Notes: generated from the sequence alone by a model not told the origin. DNA of 64,000 bases from Tetragonia tetragonoides (GCA_038025085.1 CM076145.1:17404500-17468499); one strand, 5' to 3'. Shown: positions 12,046 to 23,911, counted from the first letter of the stretch. Translations and numbers: made by a program.

Positions 12046-12560
12046 GACAAAGGGAATAATAAGCAAGAAATGGAAAACAAGCTACCTTGTCCAGTCAGTA
12101 TTTTTTGCAGAATCATATGCATAGCCTACCCATAGGTAAGTTGACAGAAGTAAGCTGGTAGTTGAAACTTGAAACACAATACATCGCTAAATCTATGAAA
12201 CAGTGTTTATGCTTTATTGCAGAATCATACGCATAGCCTACCCATACGTCAGTTGCCAGAAGTAAGCAGGTAGTTGAAACACAACACATCGCCAAATTTA
12301 TGAAACAGTGTTTATGATTTATCCATCGGGGCATTCTCGTCTCAATTACTATGTATTTGCCTTTTATTACTCAATATCCTTGACGAAAGGATGTAGCCAA
12401 TTACGCATAAAGTAAATGCAAGGAAAAAAGCTATAATGATAAATTGATAATAAATAATGATATCAGTTAATCCACAAACAAAAATCAAAATTTTAAAAAG
12501 GAAAAAGAATTAACACTGCCATAACATTTAGAATGCACAACAAAATACAAAGTGCAGCCT
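12046..12560. repeat. Duplicated block, copy 1 of 2 (partner 13063-13600)
   Basis: About 0.5 kb found twice in the same orientation. It contains two internal copies of a roughly 105-bp unit (from GCAGAATCATATGCATAGCC, at about 12109 and 12221), and the partner block also has two. Further shared landmarks are the CCTTGACGAAAGGATGTAGCC stretch (12379 versus 13400). The short frames here (12113-12334) come from the repeat and are not convincing genes. Confidence 0.8.
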
Positions 12561-12639
12561 TTACTTGACTCACATGTGACCCAGCCTATTTGCTGCTCAA
12601 TATAATTCATCAGCATAATCAACTCACTAGCAAACCTAT

Positions 12640-12910
12640 TGTGAGAATCATCAGTGCTGTTCTCTAAGCCTTAAGACTGCCACCATCCTCTCCAGGCTAC
12701 CAACCCCATGAATAACGGCTCCAATGATAAGTGCTGACGGGGCTACAGCAATCTTAGTAGCCCTCCCAACAGCAAGTTTTGTAGAGTTGTCAGGTACATC
12801 ATTTGACATGTTCATCTCGTGAGCCTCATGTGACAACTGAAATTGACCTCAAGTACCCTTCCCAGGCAACTCCAGGAAGGGAAGAAAATGCTTCTGTAGC
12901 AAGAGCTTTC
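12640..12910 (-). pseudogene. MED12: MED12 fragment from an upstream part of the gene
   Basis: The frame 12836-12651 reads VGRATKIAVAPSALIIGAVI followed by HGVGSLERMV. This resembles the conserved MED12 stretch that ends in a short VFRLKEG-like segment. Just upstream (12900-12850) is the FE-ALATEAF segment that precedes it in MED12. The order is correct, but a stop and frame changes interrupt it. The FE-ALATEAF segment is also present at 10860-10920, where it is wrongly joined to the VLEDTHGFFDL exon. This shows deletion and rearrangement after duplication. Confidence 0.7.
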
Positions 12911-13017
12911 TCAAATGCGCGACTGTGCATCTCACATACTAACCTGTGCATAGATTTGAGAAACATTGCAACACTGAAGAAGGAAAAAGAAGATCAACCC
13001 AGATGACAGACAAGTTA

Positions 13018-13600
13018 AAAATACAGCAGGAAACGTGTGTTCAGCTAGCATCTCATCAATCATCCAAAGGGAATAACGAGCAAGAAATGGACCACAACTG
13101 ACATTGGCCATTCAGTATCTTTGCAGAATCATATGCATAGCCTACCCATAGGCCATAGGTAAGTTGCCGGAAGTAAGTGGGTAAATGAAACACTATACAT
13201 CACTAAATTTGTGAAACAGTGTTTAGGATTTTTTGCAGAATCATATGCATAGCCTACCCATAGCCATAGGTAAGTTGCCAGAAGTAAGCTGGCAGTTAAA
13301 ACACAATACATCGCTAAATTTATGAAACAGTGTATGATTTATCCATCAGGGCTTTCTCGTCTCAATCACCTTCCATTTGCTTTTTTTTTTAACTCAATAT
13401 CCTTGACGAAAGGATGTAGCCAATTAAGCATTAAGTAAATGCAAGGAATTAACAAAAGCTATAGTGATAAATAAATTGATAATAAAGAATGATATTAGTC
13501 CATCCACAAACAAAAATCCAAATTTTAAAAGGGAAAAGTATTAACACTGCCATAACATCTAGAATGCAACAAAATACAAAGTACAACCTTTAAATTACAG
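13018..13600. repeat. Duplicated block, copy 2 of 2, carrying MITE empty sites
   Basis: Same-orientation partner of 12046-12560, with two ~105-bp units at about 13124 and 13234. Its left part (13018-13062) corresponds to the sequence that was split by the two hAT MITEs at 11087 and 11411. Here CTAGCATC and ATCAATCA each occur once, uninterrupted. Confidence 0.8.
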
Positions 13601-13679
13601 CCTATTGTTCAGTTTCACTTCATTTAAACAATTAAACGAATCCTTCATACAGAGTACTAGTGGATAAGTAAAGCAGAGT

Positions 13680-14474
13680 TCAAAAATCTCTGGTGTCTAT
13701 CTTCCTTCTCTTTGGAGAGGATTGTTCGTTTTGTTGGTCCTGGTCCCGTTCACTCGTTCCGTAACAATCAGGGATTGGAACAAGGCTTCCAACAAGTAGA
13801 AGTGGCCTCGAGTTTATTGGCATGGTAGGAAATTTAACTTGTGCAAGCGACTTGTCCTTGAGGTTGTACCATAAGAGTTGGTCTTCAACATCATAACCTT
13901 GGATGAGTAGACAGTCTCCTCCCTCCCTTTCTGAATAATAAACAATTGAAAGAGGATTTGAAGGGAGTTTAATGAATGATTTAAAGTTATCAACAGTTGT
14001 GAAGAGTTGTGCCCAGGACTCATGTTTACCATACTCTTTCATGATCCATGTTGCTGAATGGATGCGACCTAGTTCCCAAAGGTGTAGACAAAGACACCCG
14101 CCTAAAATCCTCAAATCAAAGACCCGAAACATGTCTTTGTCATACTTATCAGGCAAGGGCATATAACCAATTTGTTCAGTAGGAAGATGGAAAGGATAGA
14201 TACAGTATCCTTCACAAGTTTCCATGGGTCAATGTAAAGTATCGTTGAGATACACGGCGTCACACACAGAACTGACATCGACCCCTTCCACAGCACCATC
14301 TGGAAAACCAATAAGATCTTGTTTGACAATAGGGATGGTTTTCCATGAATTGGTACACATACTATAAACCTTAAACGTCATAACAACAACGTTAACCGCT
14401 ATTTCGTCATCATCTTTTCCTTCCAATGCCTTGCTCATAAATAGCTTAACAACCTTGTAATCATGAGTGCTTTT
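13680..14474 (-). pseudogene. F-box-associated (FBA) domain gene remnant, N-terminal F-box not seen
   Basis: Reads from 14474 to 13680. Frame 1 (14474-14229) contains HDYKVVKLFMSKALEG and the typical TNSWKTIP and VYLNDTLH segments. A single TGA then interrupts, and the same frame continues from 14225 as PMETCEGY to the terminal SSPKRRKIDTRDF. The second part shows the FBA features LRILGGCLCLHLW, IWIMKEYG-like and ESWAQLF. In this family the TLH motif is normally followed by tryptophan, so the stop looks like TGG changed to TGA. A good acceptor (TTTTTAACAG) sits at 14475, so an upstream exon with the F-box is expected, but I could not find it up to 17.6 kb. Normal products are substrate receptors of SCF ubiquitin ligases. 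The C-terminus has a basic KRRK cluster. Confidence 0.7.
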
Positions 14475-17400
14475 CTGTTAAAAAGTTAAAACTATTAAAG
14501 AGGAATTCCCCTTCGTTTTGAAATATAAAAAGTAAAAGAAGTACAATGCCCCTGTTAAAGATTGGTGTGTATTCTCCTTTTCTTTTCTTTTTTCCTTTTC
14601 TGAGGGAGGTGTGTCTCGTCTCTGAAAAAAAAAATTCTTTTCTCGACCCTGTAATTGAATCTTGTTCAGGCAAGGCAAAGAATATAAGAACTATGAAAAG
14701 AATATATTCAACAACACTCAAGTACAGACAAATGTGATGCATACAAATCAATTTTAATCCAAAAAAAGTCTTCAATCCAGTAAAGAGCTTGTTCCAATAG
14801 TGCCACACAATAACAACCCCAACAAAAAAGTCAGGATAAAATAATAAGATTAATATAATGATACATTGGATCATTGGGGATATGATGTGTGGGCTTTCAC
14901 TTCAAGAGAAGATGCTTGTCTAACTAAACAGGTTAATTCACTTGATCAAGAACAATCCAGTTACTAATATTGTCTTTAAGCACACCTAGAAAGCGGCATG
15001 CTTACAAAGGATATCAAACAAAAAGAAATACATACACTATACCCTAGCCCGCCTCAGGTACGTACAAAATTCAATACCCACTGCCTTAAATATTGGAGAA
15101 AATCAGTAGCCACTGCCTTAGAGATTGGACTGCAGAACACCATTGCAACCACAAACATTTTCCACACAGACATCCAACATCAAGATTCCTCACATACCAT
15201 TATGCTTGAATACAATTGAGACCATAGCTAGCTCTACAATCACCAAAAGCCTTAGAAGTAATACAATTGAGTTAGTAAAATGCATTGATTTAATCCCAAA
15301 AAGGAATCACCTATCAACAGTGCTGTTCACCGGTCCAGACCCGGACGAAAAAATTGCATCAAACAATAAAATGCAAAAAGAATTTCATGATCCTCAAACT
15401 AAAGTTTTCTCCATTTAGAACAAATAACACACATAAGTCCAACATACAGTCAATAGCTTTCATTGAGAGAAATTACAACAGATGTTAGCACCAAGGATCC
15501 TCTACTGTTTCATGGCTGATGCTCAAGACATTTCCAATGATAGACAGATGCAAGCAAACAAAGAACTATGAGATATCTGCCAAGAAATTCTCACAACCAA
15601 CAATCAAAAGCAAGATTATATAAGTTTGAAATATAAGTTTGAAGTGTAGAAACGTTATCACCTTTTCCATCAGCCTCATGGCATATCTGCCTTCTTGTCT
15701 TCATTCAACAACCTTTCAATATCTTTCTGGCTTGCAAAACCTACCAGAAATGAGACAAAGAAGAACAATTTACTTCCAAGCGAAAAAAGAAGAACAATTG
15801 CAAACCGACGAATTAAGATAAAAGTGGAGAATCAAAGGGTTTTCTGTTTACGGAAAATAAATTACCACCAGAAAACAATAGAACCTTCCTTATACAGACT
15901 GCAAGTATTCAGAAGAAGCAGTAGCCAGACTTTGAGTCTCCTTACTGTTACATGTGTCAAGTCTGAGACGAATTTTGAACTGGAACCACAATTATTGCTA
16001 GAAGTTGAAGGCTCCACCATCTAATAGATCAATCCACCTATACAAACCCTAATTTGACATTGAAGTTCCAGCAATAAAATGAGAAAGAGAAAAAATATCA
16101 TTTAAAATATGGTCTACGATTGTGACATTACATATTCATATATTCCAATCTTCCTACCTATTTCACAGCATTTGCAGACACAAAGGCTTCAAAGCGCTTA
16201 TTTATATCTATAATACCAATCTTTTCTCAAAAAGATGGCACTAACAATCTACCTCATGAAGAAGAGGGGTTAAGATGTCTATCAAGTAAGCTCTATAAAT
16301 TTAGTACCTCATTAGTAGTGGTTGAGTGGAAAGGAATATCTACATGGCAATTTTAACACAAAATACATAGAAGAACTCTACTACAATATGGTCCACAGAA
16401 AATATTGAACTAATCGGACCAGATTATATTGAGAACCTCACAAGTCACAACAGAATGCCCGTTAACAGGTCATTCAACTTTACTTCAATGAATTAGGGTG
16501 AGCAATTCATCTTATATATCACCTTTAAACACAATTCATCTTCTATTATCATCAAGATCAAGTCGTGCAATGAGCTCACTACTTTGCATAGTTGGCAGTT
16601 ACACCGATTCAATGATACACGCGACACGGAAAATGACAAATGAACAAATTTTAAAAGTAATTTTTACCTGCATAGTTTGACCTTTAGACATCCTGACATG
16701 TATAACAACAAAGACATCGGAAAGCAATGACATAGAGATCTTTACATCCTGACATGTAATAAACTATACAGATTCTAAATAAGAGATAGGAATAAGCAAT
16801 CAATAGATGAGTGCTACCATGGTCATTGCATAGGCGACCATTATCCCTCTCCCTATGTTCTTTATGCATCTATCCGACTATCCAGTTCGTTCAGTTGTTA
16901 TATTGGGGTAACACAATCAATCGCAGTCATTGCTCTTCAACATTTATTTTATTTTTTACATCTTATTTCCCACTCAAAGAACAAAGTACCTAATAAACAA
17001 AATCAGGATGAAAAAACAAAGTTACGATGTAGATAAGGGAATTAGATATTTCTAAACAGAGTGGAGTCAATAGAGTAAAGGGGAAAGGACCTGATGGTGT
17101 ATTCGCGGTGTGCATCAAATGCGTTTGAATCCAGTAGGGGATAGGGCAGTTATGTCTCGTATTTGCCAAGTTTCTTGAGTGTCTTGTGCAACCTGCCAAC
17201 CTCTTTATGCACAGCATTTAACATGTTTGCAGTTACTCATTTAAAGAAAAACCCAGCAATCATGTTGATTTGGTGGAAGAGAAAAGAATGAAAATGAAAC
17301 TAACAACCAAAACCAACAAAACGCACACAAATACAGTTTAAAATACAACCAAGAAAGAAAATGGAACTTCAATTAAAGAATAGTAGTAACTGAAATTAGG

Positions 17401-17633
17401 GTAGACTTATCAACTTCTACAATGTTATTCGAAGATATGATATAAATAAGATTTTTAAAACATACAACAGAGTCTTTCCAACTTGGCAAATTAAAATTTT
17501 CATACTGTATAGTTTAATATTCCAATCACCTACAACAATTTCACAAACTTGAATCACTTAAAAAAACAAAAATTAAGAAGCAACCTTACATTAGGGCTGT
17601 CGATCGTCGATTTCAGGGTTGGGAATAGTAGAC
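14475..17633. other. Unassigned non-coding interval
   Basis: No protein family recognised on either strand. All frames are under 140 codons, and none of the minus-strand frames shows an F-box that could belong to the remnant just left of it. A pyrimidine-rich tract lies at 14575-14640. It may be intron, old transposon or upstream sequence of the F-box remnant. Confidence 0.5.
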
Positions 17634-17724
17634 TATCATGATTTGATTGTTTTAGAGCAATAGCCTCTCTTCGTTTCATTTAAGTCCAAATATTTATAGT
17701 ACATAGGAAGCTTCTAGAGTAAGA
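17634..17724 (-). repeat. Truncated 3' LTR of copia-2
   Basis: Matches the end of the intact 5' LTR at 44532-44678, from TATCATGATTTGATT to about AGAGTAAGA. There it changes abruptly to RNase H coding sequence. The first ~55 bp of the LTR, the polypurine tract and the last pol codons have been deleted. Confidence 0.85.
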
Positions 17725-20700
17725 TATATCGCCAAGTTGTAAATTAGAGCGAACGTAGGCAAGACTAATATATCCAGCATTTAATTTCTCACGAACATAG
17801 TGGCAGTTAGGGGTGAACACCGGTCCGAATCGGAACCGGAATAAACTGGAACCGGAAAATACCTGGAAAAAACTAAGACCTGAACCTGAACCGGTAAAAT
17901 TCCGGTCTAGACCGGACCGAACCTAAACTTTCAGGTCCGGTCCGGTCTAAAACCAGAAAGATCGGAATTTTAATTTCACAATTTTTTTTTTGAATTTCGT
18001 GCTGCATTAACCTTAAATTTTGATCTGCTAATTAGGCTGAAACATCTGCAATGTACCTAATACCCATTTACACTAGTAAAAGCGTACTCAGTGAGCATTA
18101 ATTCATCAAATCATCACCCAACCAAAAAGACACTGGTAATAGATTACCCATCAATTCAAAACCAATATTAGTTCAACAAATCATATGTTACCTTGCATAT
18201 ATAACTAGAAAATACCAAACTCTTTATTTATTTCTAGATCAAGGTACAAGTACAACCATTGTGAAAAATTGAGCAAATTGAGAAAATCAGGAACTAACAA
18301 TAGATATATGAGAGCATATGACTATATGAGACATCACGTGAGGGGTGGTGCTGGTGCCGAAGTGCCGACTACCGTTGCCTGTGAGCAGGCGGCACAACCT
18401 ACTGCCCGCCGGCGCTTCCGCAGCCCGCAGAGGCGCAGATGAGTGTGACCTGGTGGCTGGTGGAGTGGTGGTGCAGCAGGTAGCAGGTGAAGGTGAGAGT
18501 GGAGAGAGAAAGAAGGAGGAGAGAGAGAGGAGAGGCGCAGGTGATGAGGTGAATAGATTTGAAAAGTGAAACCCTAAGTCACTAATGGATGGTCATTTTC
18601 ATTTCTTAAAATTTATTTATTTGGGGCAAAACTAAGATTCCGGTCTACACCGGAATATTCCGGGTTTTGACCCGGAAAAGACCTGAATCGGAATCTTTGT
18701 TTTGTGTGACTTGGAACCTGGACCGGTTAGATTCAGGTCCGGTCTTTCCGGTTTGATTCCGGTCCGGTCCAGTCTAAAATTCCGGTCCGGACCGGATTAT
18801 GAACAGCCCTAGTGGCAATCGACGTCGATGTGTTTAGTGCGCTCGTGAAACACGGGATTAGACGCGATATGCAAGGCCGCTTGATAATCACAGAACAAAC
18901 GCATCGACTGAGTATGGTTGACACCAAGAGAAGCGAGCACCATCTTTAACCAAGATAATTCACATGTTGCAACGGCCATAGCGCGATATTCAGCTTCTGC
19001 AGAGGAACGAGCAACAGTGGGTTGTTTCTTTGTTTTCTATGACACTAGCGAGCAACCCAAAGTCACAAAGTAACCGGTGAGAGAACGACGTGACATGGGA
19101 CAAGCTGCCCAGTCAGAATCACAATAGCCATAAAGTTGCAGATCACTGTCAGAACGTAGTAAAATACCTTGACCCGGAGTTCCTTTAATATAAGCCAACA
19201 CGCGAAGTGCTGCATCCATATGTTCTTGCCTGGGGCCTATAGAAACTGTGAAAGAACATGAACCGAATAGCAAATATCCGGGCGGGTAATTGTAAGATAC
19301 ACAAGGCGTCCAACTAAACGCCTATATGATTGTGGGTCTGAGAGAAGAGGTCCAGAAGCAGTAGCTAGGTGGTGATTTTGTTCCATTGGGAACAAAGCAG
19401 GCTTAGAACCAGTAAGACCAGCATCACTAAGAATGTCAAGCCCATACTTACGCTGAGAGAGGAAGAGACCCTTTGGGCTACGAGCGACTTCGATGCCCAA
19501 AAAATATTTTAGTGCAACCAAATCTTTAAGTTGAAAGCACGTGTGTAGATATTTCTTGAGTGTAGAACAAGCCTCTGAATTATTACCAGCTACAATAAGG
19601 TCATCGACATAAACCAAGATAGCGAGAAAGATGTCACCTCGTCGATAAGTGAAGAGCGTATGATCCGCATGTGATTGGCGGAAACCATATAAGCGCAAAG
19701 CGAAAGAAAGTTTGGCAAACCAATTTCTCGGAGACTGTCGTAGCCCATAGAGAGACTTGTGCAGCTTGCATTGCATACCTTATTACGATTGGATGCTGAA
19801 AAACCTGGTGGTAACTTCATGTACACTTCCTCATGAAGGTCACCATACAAGAAAGCATTGTTGACGTCAAGTTGGTGAAGTTCCCAGCCCCTAATTGCAG
19901 CAACAGCAAGAAGAACACGAACTATGACCGTCTTAGCAACCGGAGCAAATGTCTCATTATAATCGATACCTGCAACTTGATTATTACCAAAGATTACCAA
20001 GCGCGCTTTGAACCGTTCAACAGTACCATCAGAATTGTACTTGATACGATAGACCCACTTACAACCGATGGCTTTCTTTCCAGGCGGAAGATCCTCGATA
20101 GTCCATGTCTTGTTTCGTTCAAGCGCATCGATTTTCTTTTTGCATTGCTGCGCGCCAACGAGGATCTTGAGCAGCTTCTTTATAAGATCGGGGCTCATAA
20201 CCTGCAGTGACAGCCGCTAAAAACTGGGCAGGGCAGGTGAGAACTTAGCACACGTGACATAATTTATGAGAGGGTAAGGCGTACCTGAGGAAGCCGAAGA
20301 AGAAGAGGATGGAGCTAGCGGAGTGGGGTTAATAGTGTGAGCCGTGAGACATGTGACATAGTCATTGAGATATGGTGGTGGACGACGGCTTCGATGACCC
20401 TTGCCAAGTTGTGTATCATCACCTGGAGGAGAAGAAGGCTGGGATGAAGAGTCTTGAGGGGACAAAGCAGTTGTGACTCCCCCTTGCGATGCACTAGGTG
20501 GAGAAGATAGAGAGTCCTCTTGAGTATCTGTGGTTTAAAATGTAGGAATAGGTAGTGGTGTAAGATCTCCCCCTGTCAACGATGGAGATGGGGCCGACGA
20601 CGGCATGGATGCTGAGGGAGCCCAATACCAATCATCAACATAAGTATCAGTGGTATTTTGTTTAGCTTGATCATCAATAGGAGCACCATATGGAAAAACA

Positions 20701-20831
20701 TTTTCATCAAAAATCACATCTCGTGAAACAAATAATTGCTTGGAGTCCAAATCGTATACCTTCCACCCCTTTTGGCCATAAGAATAACCCAAGAAAACAC
20801 AACGTCGAGCACGTGGTGCAAACTTGTCCTT
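17725..20831 (-). pseudogene. copia-2 pol, RT and RNase H part
   Basis: The minus-strand frames 20966-20535, 20465-20217, 20198-19590, 19776-19237 and 19273-19037, plus RNase H near 18970-18812 and 17800-17730, encode the C-terminal half of the copia polyprotein. RT carries [15 protein letters not shown] and the catalytic YVDDL near 19600. RNase H shows [20 protein letters not shown] residues and [14 protein letters not shown] split by the hAT-like element. Frame changes at about 20500, 20200, 19770 and 19250 inactivate it. Its 5' continuation is at 35855. Confidence 0.9.
17808..18811. mobile_element. hAT-like non-autonomous element (1004 bp) inside copia-2 RNase H
   Basis: Ends TAGGGGTGAACACCGG and CCGG...GAACAGCCCTA are inverted repeats. 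Flanks GTGGCAGT (17800-17807) and GTGGCAAT (18812-18819) are an 8-bp duplication with one change. Both ends carry dense CCGGTCCGG/CCGGACCGG words, a sub-terminal array that probably binds transposase. The interior has a CT/GA-rich and GC-rich portion (18345-18560) but no transposase frame. Removing the element restores the RNase H reading HYVREKLNAG across the junction. Confidence 0.9.
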
Positions 20832-21803
20832 TGTACTGTAGGCTACCGTATTTTTCTCCCCTCTCTTCACGTGTCTTCCTTCGACCCTTTCTGGATTCGG
20901 GTTTCCGGAAAGCCTGGGAGAGCGCGGTGGTGTTCGAGTTTCGTGAATCTTTGAGTGTGAATGCACGTAAAGATTTATGCACCAAGGACATAATTAAGAT
21001 TGTTGGAAGTCGCTACCAAATTTTAAGCTAATTTGGAAACCTTGGAGTCAAGTCGATAGTCTAGAAAAACGTCAACTTAACTCCTGTGCACCCCAATCCC
21101 TATTGGGGCGTAGGTACGAGCTAGGAAGGTGTTAGGCACCCAACTCGCCCGTTGACAACAATGGCCTTTACTAATCGATTCAATATAATTATTAATGCTA
21201 CGGTTCCAAACAAGGTTCAATTTGTCCAAATTCCTAGTTTTATGGGTTGAACAAACATTATTATTGTGAGCACTTTAAACAATTTATCAAGTTACATGCT
21301 TTTATTACTAGAAAACGATAAATATGCTAAACCCTGCAAGTTAGAGGACAAACACATAATTCATCCACCAATCCACAAACAAAGCATGATTCAATCATAA
21401 AGAAAACAAATAAATCACAAAATTAAATATTCATTCATCCATTAATTAGGCTTAGTACAAGCCCTTTTACTCAAAACGCGCCATGCATGTACATATCACA
21501 TAAACCAAACTGTTAGTAATAACAAGCAATATAGAAATTATTGAAAACCCTCAGGTTGGATTACATGGATGCTCACAATGAACTTATTGAGTTATATTGC
21601 TTGAATTCATGCTCTTGATGAAGTGTGAAGGCTTATTTTGTGGTGCTAGGCTAACCCTAAAGAAGGAGTAGAATCAGAATTTATAGTTTAATATGAGAGA
21701 GAGAGAGAGAATTTTCTGCCTAGGAGTCCCTAACTGCCAACCTTTCAGAGAGAATGTCCAACCTCTCAGAGAGAATGTCCAACCTCCTCAATTGAACCCT
21801 AAG

Positions 21804-21818
21804 GTTTATTTATATAGA
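21804..21818 (-). promoter_or_regulatory. LTR TATA box
   Basis: Minus-strand CTATATAAATAAACC, the likely U3 promoter core of the 3' LTR. The matching position in the 5' LTR (35256-35270) reads GTATAAACAAACC, slightly weaker. Confidence 0.7.
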
Positions 21819-21895
21819 AGAAGGGGAGCTGTCAGTGTTTGGCACGGAAATCGAGATGGGCCTCGAGTTTGCCGTCCGCGAGAAAAAATCCAGGC

Positions 21896-22022
21896 GACCA
21901 TACAGCTAGGCCAAGCGGTCAAACCGCTTGGCAAGCGGCTTAGTCGCAAGGCAAGCAGTCACGCCGCTTGGCCTAGCGGCCACCGCTTGAGCTCAAGCGT
22001 GGCCGCTTGGACCAAGAGCGGC
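21896..22022. repeat. Palindrome cluster in U3 (AAGCGG...CCGCTT words)
   Basis: Multiple copies of AAGCGG, GCGGCC and CCGCTT arranged as short inverted pairs, for example AAGCGGTCAAACCGCTT. The cluster lies 80-200 bp upstream of the LTR TATA box in transcription direction, and is repeated in the 5' LTR at 35365-35495. It is followed by GGCGCCTGACGTG. Probable transcription-factor binding array or fold-forming region. Confidence 0.7.
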
Positions 22023-22519
22023 ATGCCTGTATAGGCGCCTGACGTGTTTTTCACGCAGAGGAGGCTTTTCCGAAGGGGTCCACGCGGGATTGACTGAGTT
22101 TCCTTGCTTGACCAAGGGTTGACTCATGGGTTTGGGAGATCCCTTTCGGGCCCTTAGGTTCGCCTATCACTCAGTTTTGGACTCCAATTGAATTGAGTCC
22201 AACTGGTTTGGATCCCCTGTACAAAAGGCTTCCACTGGTTAATTCAAATGAACTAGGCTAATCATCAGAGCAATCATTCTCGCAACCCAAGTTCGAGCAA
22301 AATTCAATCCTTTCATCATCAGGTTTTTACGGGGACTTATTATAGACACAACTTTTGGTGTCTACAGAAGTCCCTACTTTGGCCGAGCTCGAATAGAGCA
22401 AAGGTCAAAGTATTTCTGTGCCAATACCTGCACTGAAACAGGCAAACTGAGTGAGGTGACAATCAGTTAAAGATAAACAGTCATTTTTAGGTTAAAGTAA
22501 TAATTTCCTGGTTTATTTG

Positions 22520-23165
22520 ACCGAGAGTTTGACCCTATGCTGTAGGTCACACAATAAAAATCCTTCAATTATCAGTCGAACGGAGAGACCCTATGTTATA
22601 GGTCACACAATAAAAATAATTAAGATAGGTAATAAACGGTTAAAGTCCTTCGATTTTCAATCAAATGGGACCCTATACTGTAGGTCACACAATAAATGTC
22701 CTTCGATTATCAGTCGAAGGGGAACCCTATGCTGTAGGTTAAACAATAAAAATATTTCGTTAGAAATAAGATAAGAGATAAAAATCCTTCGATTTTCAGT
22801 CGAAGGGGACCCTATGATGTAGGTCAGACAATAAATGTCCTTCGATTTTCAGTCGAAGGGAAACCCTATGTTGTAGGTTACACAATAAAAATATTTCGTT
22901 AGAAATAAGATAAGAGATAAAAATCCTCAGTCGAAGGGGACCCTATGCTGTAGGTCAAACAATAAACGTCCTTCGATTTTCAGTCGAAGGGGAACCCTAT
23001 GTTGTAGGTTACACAATAAAAATATTTCGTTAGAAATAAGATAAGAGATAAAAATCTTTCGATTTTCAGTCGAAGGGGACCCTATGCTGTAGTTCAGACA
23101 ATAAATGTCCTTCGATTTTCAGTCGAAGGGGAACCCTATGATATAGGTTACACAATAAAAAATAT
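22520..23165. repeat. Tandem repeat array next to the Tat 3' LTR
   Basis: About a dozen diverged ~50-bp units with the core words CCTTCGATTTTCAGTCGAAGG (an almost perfect palindrome) and CCCTATG-TGTAGGT-ACACAATAAA. They are organised in a higher-order unit of about 131-139 bp, with starts near 22781, 22920 and 23051. Plant Tat/Ogre elements are known to carry fast-evolving tandem repeats in this 3' untranslated region. Not protein-coding. Confidence 0.85.
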
Positions 23166-23399
23166 TTCATTAGAAATATGATGAGTAGTAAATGTTATTG
23201 TAAAGGTAATAAAATGTTGCTCAGACCTTCGGTTGGGTTTGAGCCCATGCCATTTGGCCGAGTTTAAATTTGCAAACCTGTGGGTTTAATGTAGTTCTGC
23301 TTTCATAAACGGACTTTGGCGCGCAAATAACTGCCATGGACCTCGCGTGGGGCCCACTGATTTTGAGCCAATGGCCCATAAAACGTCAGAGGTGAAAGA

Positions 23400-23642
23400 G
23401 TCGGCCAGGCGGTCAAGCCGCCACGTCAAGCGGTTGAACCGCTACGTGGAGCGCCTAAACCACTGGTTGGAGCGGCTATGCCGCTTGGTGGAGCGGTTAT
23501 GCCGCACAGTGGAGTGGTTGAACTGCTCACCCAAATGGTCAAGCCGTTGGGACTAGCGGCCAAGCCGCCTGTCTTGCGGTATGACCGCTAACTGGGCGGT
23601 CTGACCGTCCACGTAGGCGGTTTGACCGTCCATTAGGTTTTC
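23400..23642. repeat. Palindrome array upstream of antisense gene 1
   Basis: At least ten short inverted pairs built from GCGG and CCGC, for example AGCGGCTATGCCGCTT, AGCGGTTATGCCGC and AGGCGGTTTGACCG. The array ends about 10 bp before the TATA-like GTATAAAG. The words match those in the LTR cluster and the array before antisense gene 2. Confidence 0.8.
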
Positions 23643-23651
23643 ACGGGTGTG

Positions 23652-23659
23652 CGTATAAA
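23652..23659 (+). promoter_or_regulatory. TATA box of antisense gene 1
   Basis: GTATAAAG directly downstream of the palindrome array, followed by a CT-rich leader and an ATG at 23912. Fits a plant core promoter. Confidence 0.6.
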
Positions 23660-23911
23660 GAGGGAAAGGGAGGCCGAAACTGGGTCATCTTCCCCATTTT
23701 GCCTTCTTCTCCCTCTCTCCTCCATTTTCACTCAAGTTTTCAACCTTCATCAAAGCCCCTAGCTCCAAATCTTGAGGTTTTCTTGCTCAAATTCTTAGTA
23801 GAACTTGATTTTGCTAGTTATTTTTGTGTTTTTTGAGTGTTAAAACTCAAAATTGTGTGAATTTGTGAGTTTCACTCAAATTTCCAAAAACTCTATTTTT
23901 GCTCTTCATCC

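Larger units (their letters stand above)
20837..22366 (-). repeat. 3' LTR of the Tat element (1530 bp)
   Basis: Partner of 34201-35849. It is shorter mainly because its (GA)n tract (21694-21712) is about 50 bp shorter and a ~30-bp segment present near 34471-34500 is missing. On the minus strand it has a TATA box (CTATATAAATAAACC, 21804-21818) with a GC-rich palindrome cluster upstream of it (21896-22022). Confidence 0.95.

Noticed and set aside
12113..13311. Similar short frames at 12113-12334 and 13129-13311 as a small gene family
   Set aside because: Both come from the same ~105-bp direct repeat; similarity reflects duplicated DNA and there is no start context or known domain.
18345..18569. 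74-codon plus-strand frame in the hAT-like element
   Set aside because: No transposase motif; GC/GA-rich composition only.
22520..23165. CRISPR-like array of repeats with spacers
   Set aside because: Plant nuclear retrotransposon 3' region; unit lengths and spacers vary as in a degenerate higher-order tandem repeat.
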